Below are positions 56,849 to 64,000 of a DNA stretch of 64,000 nt, one piece after another (position 1 is the stretch's first letter; the number at the start of each line of letters is the position of its first letter). The DNA is from Myxococcales bacterium (lineage in GTDB: Bacteria; Myxococcota_A; Polyangia; Polyangiales; GCA-016699535). The position numbers were made by a program, and so were the translations under genes. The DNA lies in the NCBI GenBank assembly GCA_016699535.1, contig CP064980.1, positions 2,674,001 to 2,738,000 of the forward strand, read 5' to 3'. Below the pieces are notes generated by a model. The model was not told the DNA's origin and did not search any database. It worked only from the letters and a program-made list of their open reading frames with translations.

Positions 56849-58061
56849 GTTTGTTGGCGACCTGGCCGATGAGCCGTTCGTACTGTTTGGTGCATACCGA
56901 GCGACTAAAATACTCTACGGCGGCCTGCCGCGCATTATGCCCTAAAAGACGCTGTTTGTCTTGGTCCTGCCATGTTTGTCGAATAATTTTAGCCAATTTT
57001 ATGGGGTTTTCAGGCTCTGTTACGAGGCCGCACGCGTGGTTCTCGATGACTTTAGCAACCTCACTGTGCGTTTCGACACAAGCAAGGACGGGTCTGCCCG
57101 CTGCCATGATCCCATAGAGCTTGGAAGGAACGAGATCGCTGCTCACGCCGTTGCGCATTGGGACAAGGCCTATGTCACCAATTGCCAAGAGTTCAGCGAG
57201 CCGGTCCCGTGGCTGAGGGGGAACAAAGCGAAGATTTGTTAGCTGCAGCCCTTCGGCTTTAGCGATAAGACCTTCGGTAGCATTGCCCGCGCCAGCCAGG
57301 ATAAATTGTACTGGAAGGTCTGCAAGCAAGGCTGCAGCTTCGAGCACAAGGTCTAAGCCTTGTGAAAGGCCAAGGTTGCCAGCGTAGAGCAAACAAAAGC
57401 GATCATCGATTTGCAGTTCTCTTCGAAGCGGCGTGTTTCGTTCGAGTGGAACAACTTGATCGGTATCGGCCCAGTTGGCAATGACTTTAATTCGGTCGCG
57501 CTCAATTCCTTTGGTCTCAAGCCGCTTCGCCATTCCCTCGGACAAAGTAACCAAACAATCTGCTTGTTTATAAAGCGCGGTGGAAACCGTATTGATGGCT
57601 CGGTAGGCAAAGCCGTCGGACAGCACTCCGAGATCCTTCGCAATGTCTGGATAGATGTCCTGAACCGAGTAAACAAAAGGCACGCCTTTGAGCGCTTTGA
57701 GCAGGGTTCCAGATACCCCAAGCAAGAGTGGGGGCGTTGAGAGCACGAGCACGACATCAGGTTGTCTGTCGAGCAAAGCATCAAGCAGCGAGCTCCCGAA
57801 GAAAGTTCCGTAGTTCAACAAACGCTGCGGAATGCTGCGGCGATTTGGCGTGTAAGACCATGTTCGATGAATGTGAACGCCATTACGACACTCGTAATTT
57901 TCAAGTGCGGGTTGCTTTTGCCCGGTATGATAGGAAGGTTGCGCGCTCAGGACGTCGACTTCGATGCCAGAACGAAATAAGTCTTCACACAGATCGGTGA
58001 GCAACTGCGCTGTTGCAGCCGTTTCTGGCCAATAATGCTGATGTAACACGAGTAAGCGCAT
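56841..58061 (-). CDS. GT4-family glycosyltransferase (WcaI/WbuB-like)
   Basis: 406 residues, GT-B fold. The N-terminus has LVLHQHYWPETAATA, the middle STPPLLLGVSG and YSVQDIYPDIA, and the C-terminal donor domain has YAGNLGLSQGLD, LAGAGNA and the EX7E-like region PSKLYGIMAAGRPV. These match WbuB/WcaI glycosyltransferases that add fucosamine or similar sugars in O-antigen pathways. It lies between gmd and the WecA-like gene in one run, so it probably adds an early sugar. The exact donor is unknown. Confidence 0.88.
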   Translation of the reverse strand: MRLLVLHQHYWPETAATAQLLTDLCEDLFRSGIEVDVLSAQPSYHTGQKQPALENYECRNGVHIHRTWSYTPNRRSIPQRLLNYGTFFGSSLLDALLDRQPDVVLVLSTPPLLLGVSGTLLKALKGVPFVYSVQDIYPDIAKDLGVLSDGFAYRAINTVSTALYKQADCLVTLSEGMAKRLETKGIERDRIKVIANWADTDQVVPLERNTPLRRELQIDDRFCLLYAGNLGLSQGLDLVLEAAALLADLPVQFILAGAGNATEGLIAKAEGLQLTNLRFVPPQPRDRLAELLAIGDIGLVPMRNGVSSDLVPSKLYGIMAAGRPVLACVETHSEVAKVIENHACGLVTEPENPIKLAKIIRQTWQDQDKQRLLGHNARQAAVEYFSRSVCTKQYERLIGQVANKHA

Positions 58062-58100
58062 GCTTTGAAAGAAAACCCGCTTTGTGTTATACTGTTAATT

Positions 58101-59117
58101 TTAACCCAAAGCTCGTTTTTCTCGGCGAGCAAGCTCGATGTCAGACTCAATCATCATGCGCACGAGCTCTTCGAAGCCTACTTTAGGTTGCCATCCGAGC
58201 TTTTGCCGTGCTTTTGAAGCGTCCCCAAGAAGCAAATCAACTTCCGCCGGCCTAAAATATTTCGGATCGATTTCCACTTTCTCTTTCAGATCAACTTCCG
58301 CGATCGATGCCGCAAGTTCCAAGAACTCTTTGACGCTGTGGGTCTCGCCCGTAGCGACTACGTAGTCGTCGGGCTCATCGACTTGAAGCATTCGCCACAT
58401 GGCCTCAACATAGTCTCCAGCGAAACCCCAGTCGCGCTTAGCATCGAGGTTGCCTAGGAAAAGCTTTTTTTGCAAACCCACTTTGATGCGTCCCAATGCC
58501 CGGGTGATTTTACGTGTGACAAAGGTCTCGCCGCGTCGCGGGCTTTCGTGGTTGAACAGGATGCCGTTGACGGCAAACAAGTCGTAGGACTCTCGGTAGT
58601 TTTGAGTGATATAAAACGAATAGGCTTTGGCCGCGGCATAAGGGCTGCGCGGATGAAAAGGCGTAGTCTCTTTTTGAGGTGTCTCAACAACCTTGCCGTA
58701 GAGCTCAGACGATGAAGCTTGATAAAACTTGGGGCGAAGGCCGAGTTCACGGATGGTTTCAAGCAAGCGCACCGTGCCGAGGCCTGTGACCTCCCCTGTG
58801 TATTCTGGGACATCAAAACTGACCCGAACATGGCTTTGAGCGCCCAGGTTATAGACCTCATGCGGGTCCACTTCGCGAAGCACGCGGCTTAGCGCCGAGC
58901 CGTCGGCTAAGTCGCCATAGTGCAAAAACAGACGCGCTTCTGGGCTGTGGGGATCACGATAGAGATGGTCGATGCGTTCAGTGTTAAAGCTTGAAGATCG
59001 CCGTATAATACCGTGAACTTCATAGCCTTTTTCCAGCAAGAGTTCGGCAAGATAGCTGCCGTCTTGGCCCGTGATACCCGTTACAAGTGCGCGTTTTTTT
59101 GATGATGGATCCGTCAT
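58101..59117 (-). CDS. gmd: GDP-mannose 4,6-dehydratase
   Basis: 338 residues. Converts GDP-mannose to GDP-4-keto-6-deoxymannose, the first step to GDP-fucose. NADP motif TGITGQDGSYLAELL, the RRSSSFNTERIDHLY loop, SSSELYGKV, the catalytic YAAAK and FNHESPRRGETFVTRKI are as in the Gmd family. It follows fcl with a one-base gap. Confidence 0.95.
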   Translation of the reverse strand: MTDPSSKKRALVTGITGQDGSYLAELLLEKGYEVHGIIRRSSSFNTERIDHLYRDPHSPEARLFLHYGDLADGSALSRVLREVDPHEVYNLGAQSHVRVSFDVPEYTGEVTGLGTVRLLETIRELGLRPKFYQASSSELYGKVVETPQKETTPFHPRSPYAAAKAYSFYITQNYRESYDLFAVNGILFNHESPRRGETFVTRKITRALGRIKVGLQKKLFLGNLDAKRDWGFAGDYVEAMWRMLQVDEPDDYVVATGETHSVKEFLELAASIAEVDLKEKVEIDPKYFRPAEVDLLLGDASKARQKLGWQPKVGFEELVRMMIESDIELARREKRALG

Positions 59118-59118
59118 G

Positions 59119-60069
59119 TCACAGTGCTTTCTTGTTGTCTTGATACCACGTGATCGTTTTTCGCAAACCCTCTTTTAGAGAGGTTTGGGCCTTAAAATCA
59201 AAAAGTTCATGAGCCTTCGTGGTGTCCAACATGCGCCTAGGCTGTCCATTTGGCCGAGAACTATCCCAGTGGAGCTTGCCTTTAAAACCCGTGAGATCGG
59301 CGATGAGTTCAACAAGATCTTTCATTTTGATTTCAAATCCAGCCCCAAGATTTACCGGATCCGGCGAATCGTACAAGGCAGCGGCTCGCAACAGCCCCTC
59401 CACACAATCCTCGACGTAAAGGAACTCTCGGGTCGGGCTACCGTCACCCCACAACACTACTTCGTCCGCTCCGGAACCAACAGCGTCGATGCATTTGCGA
59501 ATCATGGCGGGAATGACGTGGCTCGATTCCAGATCAAAGTTGTCGCGTGGCCCATACAAGTTAACCGGCATTAGTGAAATGATGGTGGTTCCGTATTGCT
59601 GCTTGTATGCAGAGGCCATCGTCATCAAAGCCTTTTTAGCAACACCGTACGGAGCATTGGTTTCCTCCGGATAACCGTTCCACAAGTCGGCTTCCTTGAA
59701 GGGTATCGGTGCAAACTTAGGGTAAGAGCAAATCGTTCCAACGAACACCGTTTTTTGAACGCCATACTTACGCGCTGCTTCAAACACGTTCATGCCCATC
59801 TGCATGTTCTCATAAAAATACTTGCCCGGGTTCTTTTGATTTGCCCCAATGCCGCCTACCCGCGCCGCAAGGTGGAAAATGAGGTCGGGTTTCTCTCTGT
59901 TCAGGAAAGCCTCCGTGGCGTTTGAATCCACCAAATCCACGTCCTGGCTGCTCGGTGCGCTAATTTGTGAGGCCCCTGCCCTTTTTAGCGCGTCGCAAAC
60001 AAAGGAGCCCAAAAAGCCCTTGCCGCCTGTTACTGTGATTCGCTTGTTTTTGAAAAAGTTTTCCTGCAT
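59119..60069 (-). CDS. fcl: GDP-L-fucose synthase
   Basis: 316 residues. NADPH-dependent epimerase-reductase making GDP-L-fucose from the Gmd product. It has TGGKGFLGSFV, AARVGGIGANQKNP, TICSYPKFAPIPFKE, YGVAKKA with the catalytic Tyr and Lys, MPVNLYGPRDNFD and WGDGSPTREFLYV. It is the first gene of a minus-strand run with gmd. The start lies 79 bases from the divergent GT11-like gene. Confidence 0.95.
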   Translation of the reverse strand: MQENFFKNKRITVTGGKGFLGSFVCDALKRAGASQISAPSSQDVDLVDSNATEAFLNREKPDLIFHLAARVGGIGANQKNPGKYFYENMQMGMNVFEAARKYGVQKTVFVGTICSYPKFAPIPFKEADLWNGYPEETNAPYGVAKKALMTMASAYKQQYGTTIISLMPVNLYGPRDNFDLESSHVIPAMIRKCIDAVGSGADEVVLWGDGSPTREFLYVEDCVEGLLRAAALYDSPDPVNLGAGFEIKMKDLVELIADLTGFKGKLHWDSSRPNGQPRRMLDTTKAHELFDFKAQTSLKEGLRKTITWYQDNKKAL

Positions 60070-60148
60070 GGATCGATTCGACGAAAGGTTAGTCTGCTGT
60101 TTTACGCTTCTAACATGGCTTGTAACCGGATACGCTGAAAAGCAAAAG

Positions 60149-61054
60149 ATGAAAAAAAGAACTTACGCTTACGCTCAATTTAGCCCTTTGGATTTCGCTT
60201 TCTTCAGGATCCAGGGTTCAGGGTTAGGCAATCTGCTGCTCCCTTGGGCCAGGTATGTTTTATACACTAAACAGCCAGGAATTCAGGGCATCGCACCAAC
60301 GTGGGCTCAGTTTAAGCCGGGCCCCTACCTGCGGAACGAAAAAGATAAGCGTGGCTATGTTGGGCTATTTCGAGCTCGCAAGAACGAGCTCACTGGACTT
60401 CGAAAAGCGTTGGTGCTGCTAAGTAAAAAGCGACGCAACGAAAATTATTTATCAGAGCTCACGGTTCGTTCTGATGAGCTCGTCGTCTTTTCGGGACTCG
60501 GAAGGTACTTTCAGCCTTTGCATGAGCACCATGCTTTTATTCGGTCAAGTCTTTTAGAGATAGTCAAAGCGAAACCTCAGCACCCCGATTGGTTGACTCA
60601 AGCCATCGCTGTTCATGTACGACTCGGCGATTTTCAACAAGCCGGAACTTCGGCGTTCAATACGCGTTTGCCCCTGGCCTGGTACATTGAGAATGTACGG
60701 AAGCTTCGCGAGCTTTTAGGACAAGATACTCCTCTTGCAATTTTTTCTGACGGATCGGACGCGGAGCTAAAAGACCTGCTGTCGCTTCGGCATGCTGAAC
60801 GTATGGATTTTGGATCCGCGATGGCTGATTTGCTTGCGCTCAGTCAAGCACGCGTATTAGTTGCATCAAACTCGACATTTAGCGCGTGGGCTTCTTTTCT
60901 GGGTCGAATGCCCTCACTGTGGCATGGAACGGGTTATATCAAAGACGTTTATCCGCAAGGAACCGGTAGCGAGCTATGCATCGAAGCGGGCTCGGCAATT
61001 GAGCTCGATTCCCTTGAGCGCCTTGTGCTCGGCGCAGATTCCTGCGGCTCTTGA
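60149..61054 (+). CDS. GT11-like (alpha-1,2-fucosyltransferase-type) glycosyltransferase
   Basis: 301 residues. The GT11 pattern is visible: AIAVHVRLGDF (donor-binding motif HxRxGD), PLAIFSDGSDAELKDLL and VLVASNSTFSAWASFLG. The adjacent GDP-fucose genes fit a fucosyl donor. I start it at the ATG at 60149, since the frame upstream overlaps fcl and adds no family sequence. No membrane helix. Because the end overlaps an open frame of the next gene, the true end at 61054 is well set by the stop. Confidence 0.78.
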   Translation: MKKRTYAYAQFSPLDFAFFRIQGSGLGNLLLPWARYVLYTKQPGIQGIAPTWAQFKPGPYLRNEKDKRGYVGLFRARKNELTGLRKALVLLSKKRRNENYLSELTVRSDELVVFSGLGRYFQPLHEHHAFIRSSLLEIVKAKPQHPDWLTQAIAVHVRLGDFQQAGTSAFNTRLPLAWYIENVRKLRELLGQDTPLAIFSDGSDAELKDLLSLRHAERMDFGSAMADLLALSQARVLVASNSTFSAWASFLGRMPSLWHGTGYIKDVYPQGTGSELCIEAGSAIELDSLERLVLGADSCGS

Positions 61055-61100
61055 AGATCAGTTTACCTGCTCTGGAATTTCGGCTAGTTTCCATCCATTC

Positions 61101-61718
61101 ATGAACACCCCTGGTATACTTCCAAAAGGCTTTGTTGGGCACCTAGTCGATTTGTATCGCATTGGTTCTTTCAACTTTAACAATCCGCATAGTTATTCCA
61201 AGTTTCGCAACATCAACGCTGTGCGTCGACGAAGTGGCGCAAAAGTTCTAGTTGAAACGGGGACCTTTCGTGGTGTCACAACCAAACGTTGCGCTCCTCA
61301 CTTTGAGAAAATCTTTACCATTGAACTCGATCCGACATTGGCAGCCGAATCGCGGCGCTACCTTTCTGTTTTTGATCATGTGAAGGTGATTGAGGGTGAT
61401 GCGAACGAAGAAGTCACCAAGCTATTGCATGAAAGACAAATTGAATCGCCTGCGGTATTTTTTCTCGACGGACATTTTTCGGGAGGACAGACTGCGCACG
61501 GCGATTTGGCAGAGCCGGCTTTGGTGGTGCTTGAAGAGTTAGCAAAACATTTGGATTGTGTCGCGGGAATCATTATCGACGATTTCCGTGAGTTCGGTGT
61601 TGCTCCGGGTTGGCCAGAAAAATGGAAACTAATCCGTCTATGTGAAGAAAAGTTTGCGTCCGAGGGCTTTAAGCTAAGCGTGCACCTGGATCAGGTTATT
61701 GTTGAGCGACAGTCATGA
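61101..61718 (+). CDS. Small SAM-dependent methyltransferase-like protein
   Basis: 205 residues from the ATG at 61101. A Rossmann-type core is suggested by VLVETGTFRGVTTKR, where the family has a Gly-rich loop, then TIELDPTLAAESRRYL and FFLDGHFSGGQT, ending in IIIDDFREFG. This is close to the class found beside FkbM-type genes in glycan loci. The reaction could be sugar methylation. It lies 46 bases after the GT11-like gene. Confidence 0.65.
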   Translation: MNTPGILPKGFVGHLVDLYRIGSFNFNNPHSYSKFRNINAVRRRSGAKVLVETGTFRGVTTKRCAPHFEKIFTIELDPTLAAESRRYLSVFDHVKVIEGDANEEVTKLLHERQIESPAVFFLDGHFSGGQTAHGDLAEPALVVLEELAKHLDCVAGIIIDDFREFGVAPGWPEKWKLIRLCEEKFASEGFKLSVHLDQVIVERQS

Positions 61719-61734
61719 CCTAAACGACCTTGCC

Positions 61735-62652
61735 ATGTATAGCTTCGCACATACCATTCTTGAAAAGCTCAGCAAGAGCAAACAAACTAGCATTGGTGTT
61801 TTCCGGTACATTTGGGAAAACCCGTCAAACAAGGGACAACGGCTATATCGGCTTTTTTTGGCCATGGGCTGGCAGATGTACAAGCGCACTATTGCTCGCC
61901 CTTTTGTTGTTCGGTTGGATAACGGGCAAAAATTCGTGGTCGATCCACAGTCCGCAAATTCGACAGGGGTGATTTACACACGCATTTATGAACCTCAGTA
62001 CATCATGTTCTTGCGTGAACAACTTAATCAGCTCTCCGCGGGTACCATCATCGACGTTGGCGCTCATGTCGGTCTGTTTTCCTTGTTGCTTGCCCACCTA
62101 TGTAGAGACGGTATTGCTTTTGAACCGGCGAGCGATAACTTCCGTTTCCTGGAAAGAAACTTGGAACTCAACCGCCTGAGTTCATTTCATGCGGTTGAGG
62201 CTGCCGTTTCGGATGAAGGGGGAGAAAAGGTATTTGAGATTACAGGCAGCTTTAGCGGCACCAATAGAATGAAGGACCAGGCTTTTTCACGTGATCATGC
62301 CGTTCACAACACAGTTACCGTAAAATCACTTACCCTGGATGACTATGTTTCGACTACGCCGCTTAGCTCACCTCTTCGTTTTGTCAAAATCGACACCGAG
62401 GGGCACGAAATCCAGGTGCTAAAAGGCGCAGTTGAGCTGCTTCGTTCGAGCCCCGAGGCCATTGCGCTGGTAGAAAACTCGGACTTTGCTGGGATTAACA
62501 GCTTTTTTACGGAATTGGATTGGCGGATTTGCACTGTGGATAAGCAAGGGAATCTAGTAACGGCAAAAGAAGGTGTGAGCCAAGCATACAATCTGATTGC
62601 TTGCGGACCAAAGCATCCGTTGTGGACACGTTTGAATAGTTATACCAACTGA
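61735..62652 (+). CDS. FkbM-family methyltransferase
   Basis: 305 residues. The FkbM signature is clear: IIDVGAHVGLFSLLLA (SAM site), AFEPASDNFRFLERNLELN, AAVSDEGGEKVFE, then LRFVKIDTEGHEIQVLKGA. These enzymes put an O-methyl group on sugars or polyketides. ATG at 61735 is chosen over a TTG at 61699 that overlaps the gene upstream. Next gene follows after 3 bases. Confidence 0.9.
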   Translation: MYSFAHTILEKLSKSKQTSIGVFRYIWENPSNKGQRLYRLFLAMGWQMYKRTIARPFVVRLDNGQKFVVDPQSANSTGVIYTRIYEPQYIMFLREQLNQLSAGTIIDVGAHVGLFSLLLAHLCRDGIAFEPASDNFRFLERNLELNRLSSFHAVEAAVSDEGGEKVFEITGSFSGTNRMKDQAFSRDHAVHNTVTVKSLTLDDYVSTTPLSSPLRFVKIDTEGHEIQVLKGAVELLRSSPEAIALVENSDFAGINSFFTELDWRICTVDKQGNLVTAKEGVSQAYNLIACGPKHPLWTRLNSYTN

Positions 62653-62655
62653 GAC

Positions 62656-63524
62656 ATGCCTCGCTATACCAGACCCATACAACGTCCATTGATTCGCAAG
62701 ACATCGGTTCATGCTGAGCCGCACAGCGCGGAGGAGCCTAGGATTTCTATCGTTGTCCCTAGCTATCAGCAAGGAAAGTTTCTTGAGCGAACGCTGCTTA
62801 GTGTTATTCAACAGGACTACCCAAACAAAGAGCTCATCGTAATGGATGGTGGCTCTACGGATGAGAGTGTTGATATTATCAAGCGCTATGAGAGAGAGAT
62901 TTTTTACTGAAAAGCGAAAAAGACAGCGGTCAATCGAACGCTATCAATACAGGGTTCACACACGCCACCGGTGAGGTGTTCGCTTATCTAAACAGCGATG
63001 ATCTACTTATAGCTCCAGATACCCTGACGCGAGTAGCTAGTTTTTTTCGATCGTACCCCGATGTTGGCGTCTTGCAGGGACACACTTTTGTGATCGACGC
63101 ACAAGACCGCATTACCGGCATGGCCGCAGCAATCCCTTTTAGTATGAGAGACCGAGTGATCGGTATTTTCGGCATTCCGCAACAAGCTACCTTTTGGCGG
63201 CGTGATGTCTATGAGGCGGTGGGCGGCTTTAACGAGGCTAACCCGACGTGCATGGATGGCGAGTTCTATGTGCGTGCTGCATTAGCGAAAAAAAGTTTTG
63301 CTTGTGTCGATGAGGTTTTGGCGGCGTTCCGAGTGCATTCAGAGTCGATTTCAGGTTCGCAGCGACTTGGGAAAGTATACCGGGAGCATCTGGGACGCGT
63401 TGCCAATATGACGGGCGAGAAAAACATCGGGCGATTTGAACGTATGGCAAGAAATATTCGGGCAAAACTAATTCGCGCGTACGCAATGGCGCGCCACCAC
63501 CCAGCCTTCGTTTTGCGCCGCTAG
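62656..63524 (+). CDS. GT2-family glycosyltransferase, frameshifted
   Basis: The two halves are RISIVVPSYQQGKFLERTL with VMDGGSTDES (donor site, first frame) and GQSNAINTGFTHATGE with YLNSDDLL (metal-binding D-D motif, second frame). They join if one T is added to the run 62900-62905, giving IFLLKSEKDSGQS and about 289 residues. ATG at 62656. The end (REHLGRVANMTGEK onward) is helical. Acceptor unknown. It is convergent with the CDP-glucose dehydratase gene. Confidence 0.88.
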
Positions 63525-63540
63525 AGCCACAGTGTTTCAA

Positions 63541-64000
63541 TCACCTCTCTGCCTCAGCGATTTGAGTGCAGGTTAGATCCCATAGCTCTTTTGATGACGG
63601 CTGTTTATCTGCCGCTTTGTACCAATCGGCGGTCATAAGGACGCACTGCGCAAGCTGAACAGCAGGGAACCAATTGAGACGGGAGGAAGCCTTGCTGTGG
63701 TCGAGTTTCAAGAAGTTCGCCTCAGGCATCGTTACGCCAGAGATGCTAGCTTCATCGTCAATGGTTGCCGCATCGCCCCATGCCTGAGCAAACAAGCCTG
63801 CGAGTGTTTTAACGGAGACTGCATCAGCAGCTTCGGGACCAAAGTTCCACGCTTCGGAATAGTCGGTTGCACAGTGATAGAGTTTTTCTGCCAGCCGTAG
63901 ATAGCCACGCAGAGGATCAATAACGTGCTGCCAAGGACGGGTCGATGCCGGGTTGCGAATGACGACGGCCTCGTTTTTTAGAAAGGCGCGAACCATGTCT
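63541..64000 (-). CDS. rfbG: CDP-glucose 4,6-dehydratase, C-terminal part (window edge)
   Basis: Only the last about 153 residues are present; codons are still open at base 64000 (an Asp just before the M of MVRAFL), so the gene continues out of the window. Recognised by RNPASTRPWQHVIDPLRGYL, the AWNFGPEA segment, WGDAATI and the LDHSKASSRLNWFP end, all typical of RfbG. It starts the pathway to 3,6-dideoxy or other deoxy sugars from CDP-glucose. The missing N-terminal part should hold the NAD site. Confidence 0.88.
   Translation of the reverse strand, partial: DMVRAFLKNEAVVIRNPASTRPWQHVIDPLRGYLRLAEKLYHCATDYSEAWNFGPEAADAVSVKTLAGLFAQAWGDAATIDDEASISGVTMPEANFLKLDHSKASSRLNWFPAVQLAQCVLMTADWYKAADKQPSSKELWDLTCTQIAEAER

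Noticed and set aside
59849..60148. 100-residue N-terminal extension of the GT11-like gene
   Set aside because: It runs antisense to fcl, shows no family similarity, and the ATG at 60149 gives the normal start.

Overview
The window looks like a chromosomal segment of a myxobacterium-like bacterium (Myxococcota, formerly Deltaproteobacteria) with roughly 50% GC by eye. The lineage call rests on a PEGA-type Ser/Thr protein kinase, a Cys-rich beta-propeller lipoprotein, a MYXO-CTERM-like tailed surface protein next to an outer-membrane protein, an FHA-GAF-adenylate cyclase, and giant TPR proteins. I cannot name the genus. No insertion sequence, prophage, tRNA, rRNA or CRISPR array was seen. Genes are densely packed, and the longest gene-free stretch (24504-24799) is just under 300 bases.

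Layout. 1-4964: TraB-family protein, propeller lipoprotein, Ser/Thr kinase and an overlapping TPR/PEGA protein. 5139-10173: a four-gene plus-strand unit with a flavin-dependent halogenase-like enzyme carrying an unrecognised C-terminal extension, two overlapping citrate-synthase-fold proteins (one clearly lacking both catalytic histidines), and a V4R-like membrane histidine kinase. This is the most unusual locus here. 10183-17458 (minus): uracil-DNA glycosylase, HEAT/TPR protein and SWIM-finger protein, then acyl-CoA carboxylase beta subunit, B12-binding mutase subunit, acyl-CoA dehydrogenase and a DUF167 protein. 17618-24503: PP2C phosphatase, sugar nucleotidyltransferase, esterase, accA, FHA-cyclase, rpoZ and two hypotheticals. 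24689-26818: groES-groEL with promoter, CIRCE-like operator and terminator. 26867-31800: coiled-coil protein, nitrite/sulfite reductase with a partner protein, and asd. 31979-38222: surface proteins, truA, a phosphodiesterase, prfC and a tiny basic ORF. 38277-52800: class IV aminotransferase, a TPR protein of about 3500 residues, a membrane protein, HMG-CoA lyase and an M18 aminopeptidase. 52858-64000: a surface polysaccharide locus with two nucleotide-sugar dehydrogenases, a WecA-type initiating transferase, GDP-fucose synthesis (gmd, fcl), a GT11-like fucosyltransferase, other glycosyltransferases and methyltransferases, and part of a CDP-glucose 4,6-dehydratase.

A cross-cutting observation is that ten otherwise well conserved genes are interrupted by single-base frameshifts (eleven sites), about half in short homopolymers. 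In each case a one-base correction restores a full-length protein of sensible size. I read these mainly as sequence or assembly errors rather than pseudogenes, and I annotate the corrected genes.

All functional names come from recognising motifs and families by eye. No searches were run.
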